Shown one piece after another: positions 50,020-58,381 of a stretch of DNA of 64,000 nt (positions are counted from its first letter, which is position 1; each line of letters opens with the position of its first letter). Below the pieces are notes generated by a model that was not told the origin of the DNA, searched no databases, and worked only from the letters and a program-made list of their open reading frames with translations. The stretch lies in NCBI GenBank assembly GCA_038043185.1, contig JBBTCO010000055.1, forward strand, positions 1 to 64,000. Direction: 5' to 3'. The DNA comes from UBA5009 sp038043185. GTDB lineage: Bacteria > Bdellovibrionota > Bdellovibrionia > Bdellovibrionales > Bdellovibrionaceae. The translations under genes were made by a program, and so were the position numbers.

Positions 50020-50451
50020 ATGCTTCAGCAACTAGGCATCAACGAGACTGTTTTTTTGCAGTTCATAATTTACTTAGCCATAGTTCCTTTACTTTATACT
50101 TTGGTTTCTAAGCCCTTTGCCAAAGCACAAGAGGAAAGACAAAGTCGCACCAAAGGCACTGAGCAGCTGTCTTACGAATTCCAACAGAAATCTGCGGAGC
50201 TGCAGGCTGAATATCAGCGTCGCGCTCGCGAAGTGAATGAAAACATTCACCAGATATTTACTCGCGCAAAAAGCGAAGCGCAGGTCGAGCAAGACGATAT
50301 TATTCAGCTGTCGAAGCGTGAGGCGCAAAAAATTTCCGATGAAAATAGCAAAAAGATGGCCATCCTTATGGCATCAGCAAATGAAGAGCTTCGCGGGCAA
50401 GCTTCGCAGCTTTCAATGATGGTCACACAAAAACTTTTGGGGAAAGCATGA
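50020..50451 (+). CDS. atpF': ATP synthase subunit b'
   Basis: 143 residues. One N-terminal membrane helix (FLQFIIYLAIVPLLYTLV) followed by a long charged coiled coil, the peripheral stalk. Together with the next gene it gives two different b subunits, the b/b' arrangement of photosynthetic bacteria and many deltaproteobacterial-type lineages. First gene of the second ATP synthase cluster; stop overlaps the next start by four bases. Confidence 0.88.
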   Translation: MLQQLGINETVFLQFIIYLAIVPLLYTLVSKPFAKAQEERQSRTKGTEQLSYEFQQKSAELQAEYQRRAREVNENIHQIFTRAKSEAQVEQDDIIQLSKREAQKISDENSKKMAILMASANEELRGQASQLSMMVTQKLLGKA

Positions 50452-50957
50452 TTCAAGACGTGGGCCACGCAAATGAAATTCCATTTGTTACGGTTTGGCA
50501 GTTCATAAACTTGGCCATTTTGTTTTCAGTTCTGATCTACTTACTTAAAGACAATGTTCGAAAGTTTTTTTCCGACAAAAGAACAGTTTTTTTAACTGAG
50601 GCCGAAAAATCAAAAGTTGCTCAAGCTGAAGCTGAAAAGGGATATCTGGAGATTAAAAAGAAACTCGAAGATTTTAATCGAGGCGTAGAGACCAGCAGTT
50701 TGCGCGCTCGCACCGAAGCTCAAGAGCTTAAAAAACAAATGATCAGCGATGCAAAATCCCAAGCTCAGAAAATAAAAGATGAAGCTTTGGTTTCGGCTAA
50801 AAACGAAACAATGAAGGCACAGAGAAAGTTACACCAACAAGTAGTTTCAGAAGTGATTAGCTTGTCTCGAGCTGTGCTCGCAAAAGATATTGGCAATGTT
50901 GATCACCAAAAACTGCAAAGTGAGTTTTCTAAAAACATTCAAGCGGTGAATCCATGA
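50448..50957 (+). CDS. atpF: ATP synthase subunit b
   Basis: 169 residues with the FO b pattern FVTVWQFINLAILFSVLIYL as membrane anchor and then a coiled-coil stalk (EAEKGYLEIKKKLEDFNRG and onward). Pairs with b' to hold the F1 head against the a subunit. Overlaps atpF' and atpH by four bases each. Confidence 0.92.
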   Translation: MIQDVGHANEIPFVTVWQFINLAILFSVLIYLLKDNVRKFFSDKRTVFLTEAEKSKVAQAEAEKGYLEIKKKLEDFNRGVETSSLRARTEAQELKKQMISDAKSQAQKIKDEALVSAKNETMKAQRKLHQQVVSEVISLSRAVLAKDIGNVDHQKLQSEFSKNIQAVNP

Positions 50958-51493
50958 GCCAAAACGAAATCAGCCACCGCTATGCTAAGGCTCTTTATGC
51001 AGCGCTAAAGCAAGGCGGGGCTCAAGACAAAGGCTTGGCAGAGCTTCGAGTCGTCGCGCGTATTTTTTCTGATGACCCCGCAATCAAGGCCTATTTTTCA
51101 AATCCACTGGTGTCTGCAAATCAAAAAGAAGAGATTGTTAAAAAATCTTTTGCAGATAAAGGATTGAGCGCCGACGTTCTTGGGCTTCTTCTGTTAATGG
51201 CAAAAAAAAATCGCATTGAGTACGTGTCCAGTGTGGCTAAGTCCTATGAGTTAATTTCCGACTCTGAGAGGGGAATTACCACGGGAACAGTTCGTGCTGC
51301 GAAACCACTTCAGGCCAGCGATCAAAAGGCGCTTGAAGAAAAAATTAATCAAGTTTTAAAGAAAAAAATTGTTCTTACGTTTAAAGAAGATCCGAGCCTG
51401 TTGGGCGGAGTCATTGCCGAGGTCGGTGGATGGACATTCGACGATAGCATTGACACACATTTAAAAAAGCTCAACGAAGTTTTGATGAAATAA
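50954..51493 (+). CDS. atpH: ATP synthase subunit delta
   Basis: 179 residues: helical N-domain (NEISHRYAKALYAALKQGG, SNPLVSANQKEEIVKKSF) and the conserved C-terminal GITTGTVRAAKPL ... DPSLLGGVIAEVGGWTFDDSI. Joins the b/b' stalk to the top of F1. Normal length. Confidence 0.95.
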   Translation: MSQNEISHRYAKALYAALKQGGAQDKGLAELRVVARIFSDDPAIKAYFSNPLVSANQKEEIVKKSFADKGLSADVLGLLLLMAKKNRIEYVSSVAKSYELISDSERGITTGTVRAAKPLQASDQKALEEKINQVLKKKIVLTFKEDPSLLGGVIAEVGGWTFDDSIDTHLKKLNEVLMK

Positions 51494-51509
51494 GGAGAGA
51501 TGGGAAAGT

Positions 51510-53042
51510 ATGGAAACCACAAATATTCGAGCTGACGAAATCAGTCGCGTACTTAAAGAACAAATTGGCCAATATAGTAAAAAAATCGAAGTGAGCGAAA
51601 CTGGTAGCGTGCTGTCCGTAGGCGATGGCGTGGCGCGAGTTTACGGCCTAGAAAACGTCATGGCCGGCGAGCTTGTTGAATTTCCTAATAAAATTTTTGG
51701 AATGGTTCTTAATCTTGAAGATTCTCATGTCGGCGTGGTTATCTTTGGTGAAGACAGATATATTAAAGAAGGCGACGCTGTTAAAAGAACAAAAAAAATC
51801 GTCGAAGTTCCTGTGGGCGAAGCCCTGTTGGGTCGAGTGGTTGATGCGCTTGGAAATGCGATTGATGGTCGCGGACCGATCTCAACGCCCCATACTCGTG
51901 TCGTTGAATTAAAAGCGCCAGGAATTGTTTACCGACAACCGGTCTCTGAGCCCATGCAAACAGGCATCAAAGCCATCGATGCTTTAATTCCGATTGGACG
52001 AGGACAGCGAGAGCTGATCATTGGCGATCGTCAAACAGGTAAAACAGCAATTGCAATTGATACGATCATTAATCAAAAAGGCCAAAACGTTCAGTGTTTT
52101 TATGTGGCCATTGGACAAAAACAATCAACTGTTGCAGTGGTGGTTGAAAAACTTCGTGCCGCTGGTGCGATGGATTACACAACGGTGATTTCAGCTGGCG
52201 CAGCGGATGCGGCTCCACTGCAATTCTTGGCGGCTTATTCTGGAACAGCAATGGCAGAATATTTCCGCGATACAGGTCGACATGCACTTATAATTTATGA
52301 TGATTTAACTAAACAAGCCCAAGCTTACCGTCAGCTGAGTTTGTTATTGCGACGCCCTCCTGGTCGGGAAGCCTTCCCTGGCGACGTTTTTTATCTTCAT
52401 TCACGTTTGCTTGAGCGGGCGTCAAAACTTTCTGATGATAAAGGCGGCGGTTCACTAACGGCATTACCAATCATTGAAACCCAAGCCGGCGATATTTCCG
52501 CCTACATTCCTACGAATGTGATTTCAATCACAGATGGACAAATTTTTCTTGAGTCCGATTTGTTTTACAAAGGCGTGCGTCCAGCGATTTCTGTAGGTAA
52601 ATCCGTTTCCCGCGTGGGTGGCGCAGCCCAAGTTAAAGGAATGAAGCAAGTTGCTGGTTCCATTAAGCTTGAGCTCGCTCAGTATCGCGCCATGGAAGCC
52701 TTTGCTGCTTTTGCTGCAGACCTTGATAAGGCTACTCAACAACAATTGTCTCGTGGACGTCGTCTTGTTGAATTGTTAAAACAAGGACAGTATCAGCCGA
52801 TGAGAGTTGAAGATCAAATCATTGTGATTTTCGCGGCTACCAATGGCTATTTAGATATGTATCCAGAGACAGATGTTCGTCGTTACGAAAAAGAATTATC
52901 GGATTATTTGAAACAAAAATACTCTCAGGTTGTTAAAGATTTGGCAGAGAAAAAGGCAATGACAGATGATATTAAAAAAACTCTGGTCAGCGCTCTTGAA
53001 GAGTTTAAAGCCGTCTTTCAACCTTCTTCGGCGAAGAAGTAG
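51510..53042 (+). CDS. atpA: ATP synthase subunit alpha
   Basis: 510 residues. Beta-barrel N-domain, Walker A GDRQTGKTAIAIDT (about 170), the arginine-finger region VYRQPVSEPMQTGIKAID to LIIYDDLTKQAQAYRQ, and signature PAISVGKSVSRVGG. Non-catalytic nucleotide-binding subunit of F1. AAGGAGAG precedes the ATG. Confidence 0.98.
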   Translation: METTNIRADEISRVLKEQIGQYSKKIEVSETGSVLSVGDGVARVYGLENVMAGELVEFPNKIFGMVLNLEDSHVGVVIFGEDRYIKEGDAVKRTKKIVEVPVGEALLGRVVDALGNAIDGRGPISTPHTRVVELKAPGIVYRQPVSEPMQTGIKAIDALIPIGRGQRELIIGDRQTGKTAIAIDTIINQKGQNVQCFYVAIGQKQSTVAVVVEKLRAAGAMDYTTVISAGAADAAPLQFLAAYSGTAMAEYFRDTGRHALIIYDDLTKQAQAYRQLSLLLRRPPGREAFPGDVFYLHSRLLERASKLSDDKGGGSLTALPIIETQAGDISAYIPTNVISITDGQIFLESDLFYKGVRPAISVGKSVSRVGGAAQVKGMKQVAGSIKLELAQYRAMEAFAAFAADLDKATQQQLSRGRRLVELLKQGQYQPMRVEDQIIVIFAATNGYLDMYPETDVRRYEKELSDYLKQKYSQVVKDLAEKKAMTDDIKKTLVSALEEFKAVFQPSSAKK

Positions 53043-53051
53043 CGGTTAAAA

Positions 53052-53933
53052 ATGGCAAGTTTGAAGGACATTCGGGCTCGCATTGAGTCCACAAAAAATA
53101 CGCAGAAGATAACCAAGGCGATGAAAATGGTTTCTGCGGCAAAGCTAAGGAAAGCCCAAAATAATATTTTGAGTTTACGACCCTATGCTTTGACAATGAG
53201 AAAAGTGATCTCGGACATTGCTTTGACTCAAAAAATCAGCCATCCCTTGATGGAACCGAAGATAAATCCAAAAAAAGTTTTATTAGTGGTGCTGACTTCA
53301 GATCGAGGGCTTTGCGGTGGTTTTAATGCTAACATTAGCAAATTTGCAGAAAGCTACCTTGCCGAAAATAAATTAAAATACGATAAAATTGACTTCTTTT
53401 TTATTGGTAAAAAGTCCAGCGACTATTTTATAAAAAGAGGCATTAAACCAATCGAGTCTATGACGAAGCTTGATAAAGATATTTCTTATCAACTTGCAAC
53501 GGCGGTATCAGCACGATTACTGAAAACATTCTTGGATGGGCATTACGATGAAATTCGCATGATCCACAATGAGTTTAAATCAGCAATTTCACAACTGGCA
53601 GTTGCGGAAACATTATTGCCAATTAGCATTGAGCACTCTTCGTTTGGTACGGATAAAAATAAAGCGAACTTTTCTGAAGATATGATTTACGAGCCAAGTC
53701 CAGAAAAAATTATTGAGCAGCTCTTGGTTAAGCATTTTGACTTACAGGTGTATCGTTGTATGAGCGAAAGCATCGCGGCTGAACACGGAGCGAGAATGAC
53801 AGCAATGGAAAATGCGTCCAACAATGCCCGGGATATGATCAGTAGCTTGACTCTGACATACAACAAATTACGACAAGAAAAAATTACCACTGAACTAATT
53901 GAAATTGTGAGCGGCGCAGAGGCGCTGAAGTAA
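53052..53933 (+). CDS. atpG: ATP synthase subunit gamma
   Basis: 293 residues. N-terminal rotor helix MASLKDIRARIESTKNTQKI, central Rossmann-like domain (TSDRGLCGGFNANI) and the C-terminal helix with the signature HGARMTAMENASNNARDMI. Central rotor shaft of F1. Nine bases after atpA. Confidence 0.97.
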   Translation: MASLKDIRARIESTKNTQKITKAMKMVSAAKLRKAQNNILSLRPYALTMRKVISDIALTQKISHPLMEPKINPKKVLLVVLTSDRGLCGGFNANISKFAESYLAENKLKYDKIDFFFIGKKSSDYFIKRGIKPIESMTKLDKDISYQLATAVSARLLKTFLDGHYDEIRMIHNEFKSAISQLAVAETLLPISIEHSSFGTDKNKANFSEDMIYEPSPEKIIEQLLVKHFDLQVYRCMSESIAAEHGARMTAMENASNNARDMISSLTLTYNKLRQEKITTELIEIVSGAEALK

Positions 53934-53953
53934 TGGAAATAATGGGAGGCCAA

Positions 53954-55360
53954 ATGGCTTACGGAAAAATTAAACAAGTGATGGGACCTGTTGTTGACGT
54001 TGAATTTGAAGGCGTTGAGCTTCCTGCGATCAACTCGGCCTTACGAGTAACAAACAGATCAATTTCTGATAAAGAATTCAATCTCGTATTGGAAGTAGCC
54101 CAGCATTTGGGAGACAATGTTGTCCGAACAATTTCAATGGATGCCTCAGAAGGTTTAGTCCGCGGCGAAAAGGTTCAAAATACCGGGAACATGATTTTAA
54201 CTCCGGTGGGCAAGGAAGTTTTAGGAAGAATTATTAATGTTATCGGCGAGCCCATCGATGAGGCTGGTCCGGTGAAAGCTAAAGAATCTTGGCCAATTCA
54301 CAGAACAGCTCCAAAGTTTGAAGATCAAGCGACACGACCGGAAATGTTGATGACGGGAATTAAAGTCGTCGATCTTTTAGCGCCCTATGCTCGGGGTGGA
54401 AAGATTGGTCTTTTCGGTGGCGCGGGGGTTGGTAAAACAGTTTTGATTCAAGAGCTGATTCGAAATATTGCCACTGAGCATGGAGGATATTCTGTGTTTG
54501 CTGGCGTGGGCGAAAGAACTCGCGAAGGAAATGATCTTTGGAGAGAAATGAAAGACTCTGGCGTTATCGCAAAGACAGCGCTTGTGTTTGGACAGATGAA
54601 TGAACCACCAGGAGCGCGAGCTCGCGTGGCTTTAACAGGATTAACAGTTGCGGAATATTTTCGAGATGTCGATAAACAAGACGTTTTGTTTTTTATCGAT
54701 AATATTTTTCGTTTCACCCAAGCGGGTGCTGAAGTTTCTGCTCTGTTAGGTCGTATTCCTTCAGCGGTGGGTTATCAACCGACGCTGGGAACTGAGATGG
54801 GAACTTTGCAAGAGCGAATCACTTCGACAAAACAAGGATCGATTACTTCTGTTCAAGCAGTTTACGTCCCTGCGGATGATTATACGGATCCAGCTCCGGC
54901 AACAACATTTACACATTTAGATGCAACAACAAACTTGGATCGCGACATTGCAGCTATGGGTATTTTTCCCGCGGTTCACCCCCTGTCATCGACATCTCGG
55001 ATTTTGGATCCTCAAGTGGTTGGCGAAGCTCACTACCGATGTGCTCTTGACGTTCAATCGCTCTTGCAAAGATACAGAGAATTACAAGATATTATTGCGA
55101 TTCTTGGTATGGACGAACTTTCGGAAGATGATAAGTTGGTGGTGTTGCGGGCTCGTAAAATTCAAAGATTCCTTTCACAACCCTTCTTCGTTGCTCAACC
55201 ATTTACGGGCATGGAAGGAAAATACGTTGATATCAAAGACACCATCAAAGGTTTCCGCGAGATTTTAGAGGGAAAACACGACAGCCTTCCAGAGCAAGCT
55301 TTTTACATGGTTGGAACAATTGAAGAGGCTATTGAGAAAGCCAAGAAACTTCAGAGTTAA
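53954..55360 (+). CDS. atpD: ATP synthase subunit beta
   Basis: 468 residues from ATG 53954 (GGGAGG upstream; the frame from 53933 adds seven residues). Starts MAYGKIKQVMGPVVDVEF; Walker A GGAGVGKTVLIQEL (about 150), catalytic Glu in GERTREGNDLW, Walker B VLFFIDNIFRFTQAG, and the PAVHPLSSTSRIL signature. Catalytic F1 subunit. Confidence 0.98.
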   Translation: MAYGKIKQVMGPVVDVEFEGVELPAINSALRVTNRSISDKEFNLVLEVAQHLGDNVVRTISMDASEGLVRGEKVQNTGNMILTPVGKEVLGRIINVIGEPIDEAGPVKAKESWPIHRTAPKFEDQATRPEMLMTGIKVVDLLAPYARGGKIGLFGGAGVGKTVLIQELIRNIATEHGGYSVFAGVGERTREGNDLWREMKDSGVIAKTALVFGQMNEPPGARARVALTGLTVAEYFRDVDKQDVLFFIDNIFRFTQAGAEVSALLGRIPSAVGYQPTLGTEMGTLQERITSTKQGSITSVQAVYVPADDYTDPAPATTFTHLDATTNLDRDIAAMGIFPAVHPLSSTSRILDPQVVGEAHYRCALDVQSLLQRYRELQDIIAILGMDELSEDDKLVVLRARKIQRFLSQPFFVAQPFTGMEGKYVDIKDTIKGFREILEGKHDSLPEQAFYMVGTIEEAIEKAKKLQS

Positions 55361-55362
55361 TT

Positions 55363-55773
55363 ATGTTTAAACTCACCATTGTTACTCCAGAAAAAAAACT
55401 TGTCGTTGATCAAGAAATTCTTGAAGTAACAGTTCCTGCATTTGTTGGAACATTAAATATTCTTCCTGGCCATGCAATGTTGATCACCGCCCTTGAAACT
55501 GGAATTTTGCGGTGGAAATTTAAGGGACAAGATAAAATGTTTAAAGCCGTGGTGAGCTGGGGATATTGTGAAGTTCATCCCCAAGGCGTAAATATTTTAG
55601 CTAATATTGTTGATATGCCTGAAGAAATTAAAGTTGAAGAGCGAAAGCAGTGGATTATTGAGGCCGAGAAGAAATTGGCCTCTGTGAGCTTGGACGACGC
55701 GAACTTCGAGATTCAACGTCGCGAGATCGCGCGAGCTCGGGCCGGTATTGATCTTCTGGACGAAAAGTATTGA
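55363..55773 (+). CDS. atpC: ATP synthase subunit epsilon
   Basis: 136 residues: beta-sandwich (FKLTIVTPEKKLVVDQEI, GTLNILPGHAMLITALETG) and a C-terminal helical hairpin that can inhibit the enzyme. The last 119 bases are overlapped on the other strand by the end of the nagZ-like gene, and no terminator can be placed between them. Confidence 0.94.
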   Translation: MFKLTIVTPEKKLVVDQEILEVTVPAFVGTLNILPGHAMLITALETGILRWKFKGQDKMFKAVVSWGYCEVHPQGVNILANIVDMPEEIKVEERKQWIIEAEKKLASVSLDDANFEIQRREIARARAGIDLLDEKY

Positions 55774-57355
55774 TTTTTTCATTTAAAAATCGAGCCAAAT
55801 CTTGACCGGCTCCTTTGTAGTGCGACAGGGTCTCAACTCTTGCTAAAAAGGGTGTGGTATCTCGCAAAAACGCGATGGAACCCATATTTAACAAAATTAA
55901 ACTTTTCCTGCTTGATTCTGATAGACGCACAGCCAGCTGCGCCTGAGTCCGATTGTAAACAGTAAGAATATTTAACTGACAAGAATTTTCAGCAAGACTT
56001 TTTTCTAAAGTTGTTTGCGTAAGTTGGGGATGCATTTGAAAGGTTCGAGAACGCAAATTAAGTTGAGTTCGAAAGTCTGTCAGAAAAGTGCCTTTTGAAG
56101 AGTAGGCACAAACGGACTTGTCAGCTTGCAGTGAAAATTGATCTTTGATCAGTTCGAGTTTTGTTTTAAACAGTCGTTGTTCAATGGCGTCCATTTCCAA
56201 AGAAGAAAGTATTTTTTCTAAATTTTCGTGCGGCAGAAAAGTGCTTTGTGCAATAAAATTTTTCATCCTTAGAATGCGTAGAACTTTTTCGTCCAACTCA
56301 TTAAGAGGAAGTTCCGCATTTTTGTAAGCCGAGACTATACGTTGAACGGTTTTTTCTTGTTCAACAAAGGACCAGGAAAGCATAACCATATCAACGCCAG
56401 CTTCAAGAGCTTTAAAGGCGCCTTCGCTAAGGGTGTTTTTATCGGAGGAAGCTTTCATGTGAAGATCGTCCGTAAGGACAACGCCCTCAAAGCCGAGCTC
56501 TTGTCGTAACCACTGATGAATAATTTTTTTAGAAAAAGGCGCTGGCAAAAGAGAGTCATCCAACTGAGGATAGATCATGTGAGACAGCATAATCGCCTTT
56601 TCCCCTTCAAGCTGAGAATACATTTTAAAAGGCACGAGATCATTTTCTAAAAGAGATTTTGCAGAGTCTTTGCGTACGATGGAAGACAGATGAGGATCGT
56701 CAACAGTGTCGCCTAAGCCGGGAAAATGTTTGGCGGTTGGAACAACGTGATTTTTAAGTAAGCCCGCTGAATAAGCCGAGCCTATGTTTCCCACGAGCGT
56801 CGGATCTGAACCAAAAGCACGAACACCAATAAAAGATTTTTTTTGGTGATTTGCTAAATCAAGAACTGGGGCCAGGTTCATATTAAAGCCAAGTGAGTTA
56901 AGAATTTTTCCGATTTCATTTCCCAGCGCTAAGCTAAGGGGAGCCGACTTTGATATTCCAACAGAGATCGCGTGCGGCGTTGAAGGACGAATTGGAACTC
57001 GATTTACAAAGCCGCCCTCTTGATCAACAGCAAGAATTGGAAGTACGCCTGTGTTTTTCGTACTTACTTCAAAAAGGGCTTTATTCAGTTTTACGAGTTG
57101 ATGAGGATCAAGGATATTGCGCTTGAATAACAGAAACCCAGCCAATTTGTTTTTTTGTATGTGAGAGCGAAGTTTTTGGTCGAGCTCGGTTTGAGGAAAA
57201 CCAATCAAAAATAACTGCCCAACCTTTTGTTCGAGAGTCATTTTAGACAAGAGTTGCCGCGAATCTAGCTCGAGAGCTGTCGAAAGGTTGGGAAATTGGA
57301 TGAAAACTAAAAATAAGCTAATCCAACGGGGGCATCTCAGTTTAAACTTCATCAT
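55655..57355 (-). CDS. nagZ: glycoside hydrolase family 3, beta-N-acetylhexosaminidase (NagZ-like)
   Basis: 566 residues from ATG 57355. Signal-like N-terminus (WISLFLVFIQFPNLSTALE), then the GH3 barrel: LEQKVGQLFLIGF, ILAVDQEGGFVNR, the His-containing NagZ loop KHFPGLGDTVDDPHLS and the nucleophile Asp in GVVLTDDLHM. A further C-terminal domain (about 345-525) of unclear type follows. Enteric NagZ is cytoplasmic and shorter; the signal peptide suggests a periplasmic or secreted form cutting GlcNAc from muropeptides, which would suit wall turnover or predation (inference). The final 40 residues (Arg/Ser/Pro-rich) are encoded antisense to atpC. Confidence 0.85.
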   Translation of the reverse strand: MMKFKLRCPRWISLFLVFIQFPNLSTALELDSRQLLSKMTLEQKVGQLFLIGFPQTELDQKLRSHIQKNKLAGFLLFKRNILDPHQLVKLNKALFEVSTKNTGVLPILAVDQEGGFVNRVPIRPSTPHAISVGISKSAPLSLALGNEIGKILNSLGFNMNLAPVLDLANHQKKSFIGVRAFGSDPTLVGNIGSAYSAGLLKNHVVPTAKHFPGLGDTVDDPHLSSIVRKDSAKSLLENDLVPFKMYSQLEGEKAIMLSHMIYPQLDDSLLPAPFSKKIIHQWLRQELGFEGVVLTDDLHMKASSDKNTLSEGAFKALEAGVDMVMLSWSFVEQEKTVQRIVSAYKNAELPLNELDEKVLRILRMKNFIAQSTFLPHENLEKILSSLEMDAIEQRLFKTKLELIKDQFSLQADKSVCAYSSKGTFLTDFRTQLNLRSRTFQMHPQLTQTTLEKSLAENSCQLNILTVYNRTQAQLAVRLSESSRKSLILLNMGSIAFLRDTTPFLARVETLSHYKGAGQDLARFLNEKINTFRPEDQYRPELARSRDVESRSSRRPSSQRPISSRPQ

Positions 57356-57402
57356 ACATGAATAGAATATCAAGTGCTGGAACAAAGCTCACAAAAGATT
57401 CA

Positions 57403-58368
57403 ATGCCCACAAAGAAATTGAACCTTTGTCAGGCGCACTTTAGTAGAGCTTCTCTGGTTGTTTTAGTTTTTGCATCTGTTTTTGCTATTTGCGGGATTGT
57501 TCAGGCACAAGAGGATGGCTTATCTGATGATGAGTTTGAACAGCAAATCAAAGAACCTGCCGTAGAAAAGCCAGCCCAAAATCCAGCGGTCGAGAACACA
57601 GAACTGTTCGATGACAAAGAATTGATTGAAAACAATGAGCCACCTGCAGTTGCAGAAGCAGAACCCCAAACAGAAGTGCCACCCCCAGCAGAAGATCTAG
57701 TAGAAGTTCGCGGCGGAGACCTGCCACTTGTTGAAGTGAAACAGCAGTATTCAACGGAAATTCCTTACAAAGAACGAAGAGAAAAATTTGGCTGGATGTT
57801 ATCGGTCGGTAGTGAAAACTTATTTATGTCAGAGTACACATCGTTGTTAGATTTAAATTATTATGAAGATCTTTTTGGTGAAGAAGATCTTACTTCTTTT
57901 CAAATCGAGCTAGGATTAAAATATAATTTTAAACTTGGAGGAATTGAATTGTCCGCAGGTTATGGGATGGGTTCGGTTACAGACAATCGGATTGGCGAAG
58001 ATCGAAAACTAGAAATTTCAAAACCATTTTTAGGACTATCATTGTATTTAGATACCATCATGAAAGAGCCCTATGTTGTGCCCTATTTTGGCGCGCAAAT
58101 TTGGACAATGGACATAAAAGAAGTAGCCGTAACGTCAGACATTGAAGACGCAATCACGACCGATATTGGTTTTTCTTATAAAATTGGACTGTTGTTTCAG
58201 CTCAATTGGCTTGATCGTGATTCAGCACAGACGGGCTATCAAGATCACCATATTCAAAATACTTATCTGGATGTCTTTGTCGCTCAAAACGCGGGCACAC
58301 AGGGTGAAGAAGATCCCGACACATCTTCTGACTTCAATTGGGGAGCTGGGCTAAAAATTGAATTTTAA
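57403..58368 (+). CDS. outer-membrane beta-barrel protein with acidic/proline linker
   Basis: 321 residues from ATG 57403; a longer frame starts at ATG 57358, only two bases from the divergent nagZ start. Signal peptide with core LVVLVFASVFAICGIVQA. A Pro/Glu/Val-rich disordered region (about 40-115) precedes alternating beta strands (GWMLSVGSENLFM, FQIELGLKYNFKLGGIELSAGYGMG, FLGLSLYLDT, FNWGAGLKIEF), and a terminal Phe as in barrels assembled by BamA. Function unknown. Converges on mfd with a 13-base gap. Confidence 0.75.
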   Translation: MPTKKLNLCQAHFSRASLVVLVFASVFAICGIVQAQEDGLSDDEFEQQIKEPAVEKPAQNPAVENTELFDDKELIENNEPPAVAEAEPQTEVPPPAEDLVEVRGGDLPLVEVKQQYSTEIPYKERREKFGWMLSVGSENLFMSEYTSLLDLNYYEDLFGEEDLTSFQIELGLKYNFKLGGIELSAGYGMGSVTDNRIGEDRKLEISKPFLGLSLYLDTIMKEPYVVPYFGAQIWTMDIKEVAVTSDIEDAITTDIGFSYKIGLLFQLNWLDRDSAQTGYQDHHIQNTYLDVFVAQNAGTQGEEDPDTSSDFNWGAGLKIEF

Positions 58369-58381
58369 ATTATCACAACAA

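Noticed and set aside
57358..57402. Upstream start of the beta-barrel gene
   Set aside because: It would begin two bases from the divergent nagZ ATG, leaving no 5' region, and gives an overlong n-region before the signal core; not fully excluded.
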